From contig DEHO01000021.1 of assembly GCA_002351955.1 (NCBI GenBank), positions 23,975-35,377 on the forward strand: DNA of 11,403 bases. The letters run 5' to 3'. A model generated the notes under the pieces. The model had not been told where the DNA came from, did no database searches, and saw only the letters and a list, made by a program, of their open reading frames with translations. This document shows, piece after piece, positions 1 through 7,667 of the stretch. The DNA is from Flavobacteriales bacterium UBA2798. Its GTDB lineage: Bacteria > Bacteroidota > Bacteroidia > Flavobacteriales_D > UBA2798. The position numbers and the translations under genes were made by a program. How positions within the stretch are numbered: the first letter of the stretch is position 1; the number at the start of each line of letters is the position of its first letter.

Positions 1-3000
1 TATACTACCCAAGTTACAGTGGGAAATTTTAGTGCTTCTACAGCAACAAACTTGATGGATGTTGCAACAAATGGGAATGTAATTTTTGTAGCAGCCCAAA
101 ATTCCACAAATGGCCAACTTTGGCAAAAAACAGGTGCTGGTGCTTGGGCCTTGGCTACTAATGCAGGTCCTGGAATTTCCGGCACTCCGTTACGAAAAGT
201 CCACATGTTCAACAATGGAAATGTATTGGTAGTAGGGACAAATGGAAGAATTGCATATTATAATGATGTTACCAATACTATTACCAATTGGGCAGCCCCT
301 ACCGGCTTAACAACTAATACCTGGCTCAGCATTTACTTCCACGACGACCTCAATGGGTATGTAGTAGGTGCAAATGGTGCAGTGCTTAAAACATCAAACA
401 ACAGCCTAAACGGCAGCGGCTACCACATCTTTGGTAGTTGGGTACGTATGGGAACTGACGATAACCTGAATTCACAAACCGATAGTACTTTAATGAATAT
501 TCAAGCCATCGGTTTTGCTAACCGCAATAACGGATTCATTGGCGGAAGCTATAACGGAACTCCCGCAGGTTATGCCCGAAGAGTTAATGATCGGGATGGG
601 CGTTATTCCACCTTGTTCTGGTACGATAAACTAGGGCGGATTGTGCTTTCTCAAAACACCAAACAGGCCTCAACCCCTACCAATGAACGCAGGTATTCGT
701 ACACCCGTTACGATGCGCTTGGGCGGGTATTTGAGGCAGGCGAACTCACCGATACCGTAACACTTGCTTCCGGAACCGCATTCCGTGATATTTTCGGTGA
801 CTATATTGCTAATTATTACAATCCTGACGTGATCAACGACGATTCGCTGACTGCATTTATTGGAAATAACCTGCGCAAAGAAGTGACCCGCAGTTATTAC
901 GATTCAACCTGGATCAATTCGACGCCTTCAGGTTTCGCGCAAAACCACCTGAGAAAGCGGATTGCACATGTAACCTACGAAGAAACCTACGATGGTATTG
1001 ATACGACCTACGATCACGCTACACACTACAGTTACGACATTCATGGGAATGTGAAGACACTTGTGCAGGATAACAAGAAGTTGGCGGACTCAACAGGAAT
1101 TGATGATCAGCAATTTAAACGGATTGATTACGGTTATGATCTCATCTCAGGGAACGTTCACAGAGTAAGTTATCAGAAAGACAGCTTTGATGCATTCCAT
1201 CACAAATACGAGTATGATGCGGATAACAGGATAACCACTGTATATACTTCGAATCATCCATCAGGTGATGATATTACCCCGCTTTGGGATCAGGACGCGA
1301 AGTATTTTTATTACGCTCATGGGCCACTCGCTAGAGTAGAAATTGGAGATAATCAAGTGCAGGGAGTGGATTATGTGTATACTTTGCAAGGTTGGATAAA
1401 AGGAGTCAACTCCTCTACCCTCGACTCGCTTAGAGACCCCGGATGCGACGGCAACCGCGACAGCAGCAATGTTAATTTCAATTTCGCGAAGGATGTATTT
1501 GGTTACAGTCTGAATTATTTTTCCGGGGATTACTCTCCAATTGCTTCAATACATGATACTTTAAAATCGTTTGCAAGTATTTCAGGAAGCGACATAGAAA
1601 GTAACCGTTATAATTTGTTTAATGGAAATATTGGATCAATGGTGACTACCATAACGAATCCAAATACAAGAGAGGTATTACCGCTTGGGAATGCATATAA
1701 ATACGACCAACTTAACAGAATCATCGAATCAAAATCATTTACCAATATTGATTTTGCAACCAACCAGTGGCAAAGTGGCAGCAGCTACGCAGGGATGTAT
1801 TATAATGGATTTTCGTATGATGCCAATGGAAATATATTAGGTCAGTTAAGAAAAGACCACACAGGAAGCGTGATAGATTCGCTGACGTATCGCTATGCTA
1901 AAAACAGCAACAACAAGATCATCCAAAATCGATTATACCATGTAAACGATAATACCAATTACAACGCAAGTGATATTAATGATATGGGAACTTTTACCTC
2001 CAGTTTAGCCAGTATTAATAGCGCTAATAATTACGGCTATTCGGAAATCGGCGAGCTGAAATTTGATAAACAGGAAGAAATTTCGGAAATTGCATGGACT
2101 GTAAGTGGAAAGGTAAAATATATTTATCGCCCAGACACTTCATCCAAAAAAGAACTAGGTTTTGATTACGATGCAATGGGACAAAGAATAGCTAAACATA
2201 TATATTCATCAAGTGGGAATTGGGAAAAATCCACGTATTATATTAGAGATGCTCAAGGCAATGTAATGTCCACTTATGAACATAAAGTAGAAGAATTTAT
2301 GATAGGCTTCAAGTTAAATGAGCAATACATCTACGGAAACTCGAGACTAGGAATGCGAACAGATACGTTAGAATTAATCGGTGCAACATTGGATACCGTA
2401 AACTACGAAAGAATACTTTGTAAAAAACAATACGAGTTAAGTAATCACTTAGGTAATGTACTCACTGTTGTGTCGGATAAGAAGATGCCAATTGAGAGTA
2501 CTTTAACCTCAGGAACTGTTGGATATTTTGTAGCAGATATAACCCATGCACAAGATTTTTCACCTTTTGGTTGCGTTTTAGAAAATAGAAATTACGAATT
2601 AAAACCATATAGGTATTCATTTCAAAATCAGGAAAATGATTCAGAAATTAAAGGCAGTGGAAATAGTATAAATTATACTTTTAGGATGCACGATACGAGG
2701 CTTGGAAGGTTTTTTAATGTTGATCCTTTAGCAAATAGTTACGCATTTTTATCTGCGTATCAATTTAGTGCAAATAGAGTAATAGACGCTATTGAACTTG
2801 AAGGCAGCGAATTAAAATATGTTAGATTAACTTTAGCTACACATGCTAATGGTGATGTTTACATTAAAAGTGTGGATGAGGTTCGCATTTGGAAAAACGT
2901 TAATTTTCCGGTTACTGTAGACGGCAAGACAGTGGATGGTACTTTGACTCAAATAGTTTACAGTTATGATGGAGACGATCAAACATTTTTAGTTGAACGT

Positions 3001-3510
3001 TATGAGCCTAAAGATTATGGAGATATTTTTTCTGTGCTAAAAGGATTGAAGTCATCCGCGAATTATAATTATCAAAGTGAGGAGGACATGAAACAAAAAG
3101 CTAAAGATGATGCTACTTTTATGTTAAACTTTTTGGGAAAGTTTAGCTGGTGGGATCTCAGTAAATTACAAGTATTTGAGTTATTAGATGCTAGAAATAA
3201 TAAAGCTCCAGAAGCCGTGTATGAAAATCAAGGAGTGACTGATGTTTTATCAGCATTTCCTCAAATGGCAGCAATGAAATTTATCTTTATTGGTTCGTAT
3301 AAAATTCGAAGAGATTATTTTCACAAAGAAGTTAAACCAGATATATTAAGCGCCGCTGATAGGAAAAAATTTGAAAAAATTGTCGGAAAAAACCCCGATA
3401 TTAGTGTAGATAAAAACAATAAAATAGTACTAGTTGGAACAGGAGATAAATATAAAGGGAAAACTTTTGAGACAAATTTAAATGCAGATGATTTTTTAAA
3501 AGATGAATAA
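1..3510 (+). CDS. RHS/YD-repeat polymorphic toxin, 5' partial
   Basis: The reading frame is open from the first base, so a GTG at 19 is internal and the true start lies outside the window. About 1,169 codons are visible. Bases 1-560 encode BNR/YCF48-like beta-propeller repeats (VVGTNGRIAYY, GYVVGANGAVLKTSNN). From about 590 come YD repeats (YTRYDALGRV, YSYDIHGNV, YEYDADNRITTV, YKYDQLNRIIES, FSYDANGNILG, FDYDAMGQRIA), which in this superfamily build a shell around the toxin. The RHS-associated core motif DTRLGRFFNVDPL lies near 2691, ending with NRVIDAIELEG near 2800. The remaining 230 or so residues form the variable C-terminal toxin. Its last 65 (FHKEVKPDIL from 3319, then GKNPDISV and GKTFETNLNADDFL) resemble small RNase toxins of the barnase/EndoU/colicin/RelE-like group, possibly Ntox21. 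That assignment is from memory of the family and uncertain; the RHS call is secure. No signal peptide can be judged. An immunity-like gene overlaps the stop. Confidence 0.93.
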   Translation, partial: YTTQVTVGNFSASTATNLMDVATNGNVIFVAAQNSTNGQLWQKTGAGAWALATNAGPGISGTPLRKVHMFNNGNVLVVGTNGRIAYYNDVTNTITNWAAPTGLTTNTWLSIYFHDDLNGYVVGANGAVLKTSNNSLNGSGYHIFGSWVRMGTDDNLNSQTDSTLMNIQAIGFANRNNGFIGGSYNGTPAGYARRVNDRDGRYSTLFWYDKLGRIVLSQNTKQASTPTNERRYSYTRYDALGRVFEAGELTDTVTLASGTAFRDIFGDYIANYYNPDVINDDSLTAFIGNNLRKEVTRSYYDSTWINSTPSGFAQNHLRKRIAHVTYEETYDGIDTTYDHATHYSYDIHGNVKTLVQDNKKLADSTGIDDQQFKRIDYGYDLISGNVHRVSYQKDSFDAFHHKYEYDADNRITTVYTSNHPSGDDITPLWDQDAKYFYYAHGPLARVEIGDNQVQGVDYVYTLQGWIKGVNSSTLDSLRDPGCDGNRDSSNVNFNFAKDVFGYSLNYFSGDYSPIASIHDTLKSFASISGSDIESNRYNLFNGNIGSMVTTITNPNTREVLPLGNAYKYDQLNRIIESKSFTNIDFATNQWQSGSSYAGMYYNGFSYDANGNILGQLRKDHTGSVIDSLTYRYAKNSNNKIIQNRLYHVNDNTNYNASDINDMGTFTSSLASINSANNYGYSEIGELKFDKQEEISEIAWTVSGKVKYIYRPDTSSKKELGFDYDAMGQRIAKHIYSSSGNWEKSTYYIRDAQGNVMSTYEHKVEEFMIGFKLNEQYIYGNSRLGMRTDTLELIGATLDTVNYERILCKKQYELSNHLGNVLTVVSDKKMPIESTLTSGTVGYFVADITHAQDFSPFGCVLENRNYELKPYRYSFQNQENDSEIKGSGNSINYTFRMHDTRLGRFFNVDPLANSYAFLSAYQFSANRVIDAIELEGSELKYVRLTLATHANGDVYIKSVDEVRIWKNVNFPVTVDGKTVDGTLTQIVYSYDGDDQTFLVERYEPKDYGDIFSVLKGLKSSANYNYQSEEDMKQKAKDDATFMLNFLGKFSWWDLSKLQVFELLDARNNKAPEAVYENQGVTDVLSAFPQMAAMKFIFIGSYKIRRDYFHKEVKPDILSAADRKKFEKIVGKNPDISVDKNNKIVLVGTGDKYKGKTFETNLNADDFLKDE

Positions 3511-3851
3511 TGAAAAAATACGAACTGAGAATTAATTTTTCTGAAAAATTAAAAGATGAAATAAGTAATAATAATATTCTTTTTTCATTATTAAAACCAA
3601 AATATGATTACTATGTGTTTTCAATTGATGATGAAGAGACACAAGAAAAACACGGTGTATTTGAAGAAATATATTCTGTTTACAGAAAAGCGGAATACCT
3701 TTTCAATATTAATGTTATAAAAGATTGTGATATAAGTTTTTGGTTATTATTTGAATATGAAAATCAATGTAATATTGAATTTTCATTTGACGAAGTGCTT
3801 ATCTTAAGTAAAATGAGATGTACAGTTTGCATTAGCTGTTGGGAAAAATAG
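3510..3851 (+). CDS. Probable immunity protein for the upstream RHS toxin
   Basis: A 113-residue protein whose ATG shares one base with the RHS stop codon (TAATG), an arrangement that allows coupled translation. It is rich in Asp and Glu, especially around residues 40-53, as expected for a protein that neutralises a basic nuclease. It has no signal peptide or membrane segment, so it should act in the cytoplasm on incoming or self-made toxin. The C-terminus carries three evenly spaced cysteines, C104-x2-C107-x2-C110, then Trp. I do not recognise a named immunity family. The assignment rests on position, size, charge and the strong rule that RHS C-terminal toxins are followed directly by their immunity gene. 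The DNA is as AT-rich as the toxin tip, consistent with the two moving together. Confidence 0.8.
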   Translation: MKKYELRINFSEKLKDEISNNNILFSLLKPKYDYYVFSIDDEETQEKHGVFEEIYSVYRKAEYLFNINVIKDCDISFWLLFEYENQCNIEFSFDEVLILSKMRCTVCISCWEK

Positions 3852-3899
3852 TGTTTTCAGTATTTCATGAATATAATCTTTCGCTTATTACTTAGCCTC

Positions 3900-4814
3900 A
3901 TGCAAAGTCAGCATTATGTTCCTCAAATTTATCTACGTAATTTCTGTGCAATTCCACAAGAGGGATTTCTGTATGCATCGCGATTTATTGATCAAGCAGA
4001 AAAATGGACAACTCCAAGGTCTTATCATGTAAGTAATGTATGTTGTGCTGAAGATTTTTACAATATTGATCAGGATACTGCAGCCACCAATGGAATTCAA
4101 GAAAATTACATTGAGGTATTCGGATTTCAATATGAGCGATTTTTCATTTCGGAGATAACGCAAAAGTTAATTAATCGAAAAATTGATAGAGAGGACATAT
4201 ATAAATTTTGCCGTTTTCATTTAAGCATGAAGCATCGCAATCCGAAATTCCGTGAAGGATATATAGGCAAGATAGAAGAGAATTTACCTTCATCCGAAGA
4301 AGCAATTCGGGAGAAATTTCTTTCATTGGGGTATCCACTGGAAAAAATCAATTCGGCAATTGAATTAAGCAGGAAAAAAATATTAAGTGACCCTGATAAG
4401 GAAAAAACTCACCACAACAGAATTCTTTTAGAAAATACTCAAGGAGTAACCCCCTCTGTTTTAGCAGCCTTCAATAAGCTAATCCAATATGATATCATCA
4501 TCTATGAAATTACCGCTCCGGATAAATTCTTCATCATTACGGATAATCCCGGTTATTCAGTTGATTTGAAAGGCGAAACCTATAATGTAAAATTCCAGGA
4601 TGATTATTATCACGTCATGCCTATGACTTCTAAGATTTCAGTAATTTTTCATAAGCCTGAGAATGAAAAGGGCACTTTGAAAAATATCAAATGGGTAACA
4701 ATCAGTGATAAAGTACTTGATACGCTAAATTTAAATAGTGCGATTTTTCGTAATGATTTTATTTACTGTGAAAATCAATCGTACCTGAAGGATTTCATCA
4801 ATCGATTGGGATAA
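3900..4814 (+). CDS. DUF4238 domain protein
   Basis: I start the gene at ATG 3900, not at the in-frame ATG 3867, because DUF4238 proteins begin almost at their first residue with the signature seen here, MQSQHYVPQIYLRNF. The extra 11 residues from 3867 are hydrophobic and not part of that signature. The product is 304 residues. Other family-like features are EDFYN at 51-55, the central helical segment with KHRNP near 112, the strand and turn FFIITDNPG near 210-218, and PMTSKISVIF near 241-250. The biochemical role of DUF4238 is not established; members are frequent in accessory regions. No transmembrane segment is visible. It lies 48 bases after the immunity gene with no obvious terminator between, so it could share the RHS transcript. 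It could also be an unrelated cargo gene. Family call good, function unknown. Confidence 0.85.
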   Translation: MQSQHYVPQIYLRNFCAIPQEGFLYASRFIDQAEKWTTPRSYHVSNVCCAEDFYNIDQDTAATNGIQENYIEVFGFQYERFFISEITQKLINRKIDREDIYKFCRFHLSMKHRNPKFREGYIGKIEENLPSSEEAIREKFLSLGYPLEKINSAIELSRKKILSDPDKEKTHHNRILLENTQGVTPSVLAAFNKLIQYDIIIYEITAPDKFFIITDNPGYSVDLKGETYNVKFQDDYYHVMPMTSKISVIFHKPENEKGTLKNIKWVTISDKVLDTLNLNSAIFRNDFIYCENQSYLKDFINRLG

Positions 4815-4851
4815 AAACCGAACTTAACACAATCGGTTGTTCTTGCAAGAG

Positions 4852-5096
4852 ATGAAAAATGTGGTATTCCCGCCCAAACTGATCAACATTTTCCCGTTCA
4901 ATCTGACCACCTGTTTTAAAGCTATGCGATTATCGGAAAGTTAAATTCCGGACAATCCCTGCCACAAAGTCCAGGATTCGGGGAAAATACCGGATTTCTT
5001 CGTAATACATTCGAAATCAATACGAAGTATTCGATTCGTGGCACAAGGTATGATGCTGAAGGGTTAACGGCAGGCACGAAGCAGGCCGGAAACTAA
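4852..5096 (+). pseudogene. Possible decayed small gene, frameshifted
   Basis: The 294-base gap between the DUF4238 and ParB-like genes holds no intact ORF of useful size, but two open stretches in different frames meet end to end. Frame 1 runs from ATG 4852 (MKNVVFPPKLINIFPF...) to a stop at 4942-4944. Frame 3 is open from 4920 to a stop at 5094-5096 and ends ...IRGTRYDAEGLTAGTKQAGN. Switching frame near 4925-4932 would give one protein of about 80 residues. The second stretch has no start codon of its own and a protein-like composition. This is an inference from reading only; the product is not recognised. A weak 6-bp hairpin (4816-4821 with 4833-4838) just after the DUF4238 stop lacks a T-run and is not called a terminator. 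Confidence 0.3.
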
Positions 5097-5108
5097 AAAC
5101 AAAGTATC

Positions 5109-6035
5109 ATGAGTACAAAGAATGTAAAAGCTACCCCTGCGGTAGAGGTAAACAAAACAGCTTATCTGATGGTAAAGCCCGAACTGGTTGTTATCGATGA
5201 AAAGGAAAACCCCCGTCAGGATTACGGGAACATGGAAGAGTTGATGCTTTCCATTATCGAGAACGGCATCCGCACACCGCTGAACGTTTATGAAAAGAAT
5301 GGTAAGTACATTCTCAAAAACGGTTTTCGCAGAATGCGGGCAGTACAGCTTGCTATTAAAAGCGGAAAAACCATTGAGCGTGTTCCGGTACTGCTGGAGC
5401 ATACCAAACTGAATGATGAAGAACGAACGCTGGAGCATATCATCAACAACGATGGTAAACCTCTAACGATGCTGGAGCAGTCAGAGGTAATTCGCAGATT
5501 ACTGAACTTTGGATGGAAAGTAACCGATGTAGTGAAGCGAACCGGAAAAGCGCGGGGTTATATTGAAAACCTGATTCTGCTTACAAAAGCCCCGATGAAA
5601 GTTCAGCATTATATCAAGGATGGAAAAATAAGCGCACACGCGGTCATTCAAATCATGCAAGCCGTGAAAGGTGATGCGGAGCAAACCTTAGATGCGGTAG
5701 AAGAAGCCATGAAATCGGCAGCAGCATCCGGCAAAGAAAAGGCAACACCAAAGCACGTTCAAACCAAGGAGGTAAAAAATCTGTCCTTCGGTAAGTTCTA
5801 CAAATGGTGCGAAGATATCGTAAGCACAATGGCGGGGAATGATGTAGCCATTAAGGAGCGAACCAACCTGATTGAAAACCTACTGGTGTATTTTGAAAAC
5901 GGCAGATCTGCCAGCAACGTTGCCGAGGAGTTATTTACGGATAAAACGAAGCTAAAGCCTTCAACCGCTAAAACTACCCCGACAAAGAAATCTCCCGTTA
6001 AAACGGCTAAAAAAGCCCCGAAAAAGAAGAAATAG
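5109..6035 (+). CDS. ParB-like DNA-binding protein with lysine-rich tail
   Basis: A 308-residue protein. Residues 24-115 match the ParB/Spo0J N-terminal nuclease-like/CTP-binding fold: PELVVIDEKENPRQDYG, then IRTPLNV, then the arginine box NGFRRMRA (71-78), equivalent to GERRxRA in canonical ParB. Residues 118-182 look like the following helix-turn-helix region (LTMLEQSEVIRRLL, VVKRTGKARGYIENLILL, DGKISAHAVIQIM). The last 30 residues are a Lys/Pro/Ala/Thr tail (VKTAKKAPKKKK) like the basic tails of histone H1-like proteins, likely for non-specific DNA contact. No ParA/Walker ATPase is adjacent, so this may be an orphan ParB-like protein of a mobile element rather than a chromosome partition factor. 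The start at 5109 lies 12 bases after the preceding open frame; no clear ribosome binding site or promoter is seen. Family call strong, exact role inferred. Confidence 0.88.
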   Translation: MSTKNVKATPAVEVNKTAYLMVKPELVVIDEKENPRQDYGNMEELMLSIIENGIRTPLNVYEKNGKYILKNGFRRMRAVQLAIKSGKTIERVPVLLEHTKLNDEERTLEHIINNDGKPLTMLEQSEVIRRLLNFGWKVTDVVKRTGKARGYIENLILLTKAPMKVQHYIKDGKISAHAVIQIMQAVKGDAEQTLDAVEEAMKSAAASGKEKATPKHVQTKEVKNLSFGKFYKWCEDIVSTMAGNDVAIKERTNLIENLLVYFENGRSASNVAEELFTDKTKLKPSTAKTTPTKKSPVKTAKKAPKKKK

Positions 6036-6055
6036 ACCGGGCTTCACTCATTATC

Positions 6056-6085
6056 AAAGCCTCGCTGACCAGCGGGGCTTTTTCT
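6056..6085 (+). terminator. Rho-independent terminator after the ParB-like gene
   Basis: The stem gcctcgct/agcggggc (6059-6066 with 6071-6078, one G-U pair, four-base loop) is extended by AAA/TTT pairs and followed by TTTTTCTTT. It lies 20 bases after the ParB-like stop and before the promoter of the next gene, so it separates the two transcription units. Confidence 0.87.
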
Positions 6086-6096
6086 TTATTTAACCG

Positions 6097-6104
6097 TATA
6101 TTTG
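6097..6104 (+). promoter_or_regulatory. Bacteroidota-type -7 element for the SIR2-like gene
   Basis: TATATTTG matches the Bacteroidota sigma factor -7 consensus TAnnTTTG exactly and sits 14 bases before the ATG at 6119. No good -33 TTTG is seen; that position falls on the preceding terminator. The very short implied leader matches two other genes in this window. Confidence 0.5.
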
Positions 6105-6118
6105 GGTTAAGTAGATTT

Positions 6119-7225
6119 ATGAAAAATATTATTATCGGTAATGGTGTTATTATTCAGTTTGGTGGTAAAGAGTACACCAACGAATCCATAATTAAAAGAG
6201 CAACAAAAACTGTAAAACTTTCAAAGCATCCATCTAAAATTTATCCTGAAGAAATTCAACCTTGGTTGGAACAATTATTTGGTGCCATTCCTGATATTCT
6301 CAATGGTCGCTACGATCGTTTGGCTGTTTTGAAAGGCGAAAAAGAAGGGCTTGATGATTTTAAAAGAAGATATGCTTGGGTAGGAACGAAAACAAATAAT
6401 CATGAAATTGGTTTTGAAGATTACTTTCTGATTCATGAACTTTTTTGTCGGAACTTAAAAATAAGTAATCCTAACAAATCAGACTTTCGGGAATGTCTAA
6501 GGATGTTTTTTCTTGATGCCATTTTTAATGAAGGCAAAATAAATCAGGTTTATCATACCTTTCCTGATAAGTTCAAGAAAGATTTATCTTCTTATGAAAT
6601 GATTCTTACTACCAACTATGACAAGAATATTGAATCCGTAACAGGAAAAAATGTACATTATCTCCACGGTGCTTTTCATATTTTAAGCGACTTATATAAT
6701 TCGGAAAGTATTCTAAACAAGGTAAGCGAGCCAGCTTTAAAGGCCGAATTAGACAAGCGATATATGCATTTATATTCGAATGCACTTACTTATAGCTCAG
6801 GCGATGGGAAGGAGTATTTGGCTACGCAGAGTTCAAAAGCAAATAATTTCATTATAAAAATTGCTGAGGCATCAAAGAAAAATCCGGATATAGAAAAACA
6901 AGTGAGAGAATGGAAAAATTCAAATAATCTAATAGTAAAAAAAGGATATGAGGCCATTAAACTTTATCAGCAAGATACTTCCAATGTTCTCTCTGAATAC
7001 TATCCGTTAGAAACGTTAAAAAAGATTTCAGGTTCATTAATCTTTCTTGGCTTTTCACCGAATAATGATTCTCACATTTTCAAGCCAATAAAAGAGAATC
7101 AAAAAATCACATCAATTGATTATTATTTTTTTAGTGAAAAGGAGGCGAAAATTATCAGCGAGTATTTTGATAACAAATCTGTAAGGTTACTAAATGTAGT
7201 TGAATACTGGGATTCGATGATATAA
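6119..7225 (+). CDS. SIR2-like domain protein, putative defence NADase
   Basis: A 368-residue protein with the landmarks of SIR2-like domains. An N-terminal Rossmann strand and turn IIIGNGV is at residues 4-10. The core motif ILTTNYDKNIE is at 162-172, where the Asn (N166) and Asp of TTNYD correspond to the NAD-binding/catalytic pair. HYLHG at 180-184 provides the conserved His (H183). A late Rossmann element, SLIFLGFSPNNDSHIF, is at 306-321. An alpha-helical insertion occupies roughly 200-300. SIR2-like proteins of this size in accessory regions are often anti-phage effectors that hydrolyse NAD+ (as in Thoeris ThsA, DSR and prokaryotic Argonaute systems), but no TIR, Argonaute or other sensor partner is next to it here. 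A stand-alone defence protein or an AbiH-like relative are the main options. It has its own promoter and faces the PemK operon tail to tail. No membrane segment is evident. The SIR2-like call is fairly firm; the defence role is inference. Confidence 0.78.
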   Translation: MKNIIIGNGVIIQFGGKEYTNESIIKRATKTVKLSKHPSKIYPEEIQPWLEQLFGAIPDILNGRYDRLAVLKGEKEGLDDFKRRYAWVGTKTNNHEIGFEDYFLIHELFCRNLKISNPNKSDFRECLRMFFLDAIFNEGKINQVYHTFPDKFKKDLSSYEMILTTNYDKNIESVTGKNVHYLHGAFHILSDLYNSESILNKVSEPALKAELDKRYMHLYSNALTYSSGDGKEYLATQSSKANNFIIKIAEASKKNPDIEKQVREWKNSNNLIVKKGYEAIKLYQQDTSNVLSEYYPLETLKKISGSLIFLGFSPNNDSHIFKPIKENQKITSIDYYFFSEKEAKIISEYFDNKSVRLLNVVEYWDSMI

Positions 7226-7234
7226 ATAGTCTAA

Positions 7235-7342
7235 ATGGAATCTATGATTGAAAAATTAAACTCTTTGATCATTGAAAATACCGCTGTATATAGCGATACT
7301 TTACAAAAAATCATCGTCATTCAAGTTCAATATTCTCCTTAA
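7235..7342 (+). other. Short open frame after the SIR2-like gene
   Basis: An ATG nine bases after the SIR2-like stop opens a 35-codon frame (MESMIEKLNSLIIENTAVYS... to a TAA at 7340-7342) that overlaps the 3' end of the convergent PemK gene. Its composition looks like the start of a helical protein. It may be the truncated 5' end of a former downstream gene, cut where the toxin-antitoxin cassette begins. A weak imperfect palindrome at 7282-7295 lies inside it. It could also be chance. Confidence 0.25.
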
Positions 7343-7667
7343 ACTTATCAATGATTGCATCCAAAAATTCGCGTTTGAGTTTTACTTTATTACGTCTCTT
7401 ATCGATGATAAATATACTTGTTGACTGAACAGAACCTAATCTTACTACTGATTCCGGATATGGTAATTCTCCACCCTGAAGCATTTCTTTGGTTAAAGGG
7501 AAATCAAAGCCGTCAGTTCGTTTGACTTTGGTTATTTTAAGCATGATAACTTCATCCATGATTTCTAAAGCGGAGTTGGAAATAACCAAAGCAGGACGTA
7601 CTTTTTCGCCCGATTCATCCGTGTACTTAAAATCAATCCAAATGATTTCTCCCTGTGAATACCCCAT
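7317..7667 (-). CDS. PemK/MazF-type endoribonuclease toxin
   Basis: A 116-residue protein, the usual length for the MazF/PemK family. The SH3-like barrel landmarks are present: GEIIWIDF (6-13) for the first strand, EKVRPALVIS (21-30) with the arginine (R24) that is catalytic in MazF-like toxins, ITKVKRTDGFDFPL (45-58), and the strand ESVVRLGSVQSTSIF (72-86). These enzymes cleave mRNA or tRNA at short motifs and stop growth unless bound by an antitoxin. The gene is second in a minus-strand pair; its ATG overlaps the stop of the upstream gene by one base (TAATG on the coding strand), which suggests coupled translation and marks that gene as the partner. All core motifs look intact, so the toxin is probably active. 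The family assignment is confident; the cleavage site cannot be read from sequence. Confidence 0.9.
   Translation of the reverse strand: MGYSQGEIIWIDFKYTDESGEKVRPALVISNSALEIMDEVIMLKITKVKRTDGFDFPLTKEMLQGGELPYPESVVRLGSVQSTSIFIIDKRRNKVKLKREFLDAIIDKFKENIELE

Noticed and set aside
19..21. GTG at 19 as the RHS gene start
   Set aside because: The frame is open to base 1 and the protein enters in the middle of a propeller repeat, so the gene is truncated by the window.
3867..3899. Start of the DUF4238 gene at ATG 3867
   Set aside because: The family signature SQHYVPQ begins right after the ATG at 3900; the 11 extra residues do not fit the family.
4816..4838. Terminator after the DUF4238 gene
   Set aside because: Only a 6-bp stem with an 11-base loop and no following T-tract.
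4998..5027. Inverted repeat CTTCGTA/TACGAAG as operator or terminator
   Set aside because: Seven-base arms with a 16-base loop and no T-run, and it lies inside the possible decayed reading frame.
5064..5438. Minus-strand 124-residue ORF
   Set aside because: It is antisense to the ParB-like gene, Phe/Cys-rich with no family features; a shadow frame.
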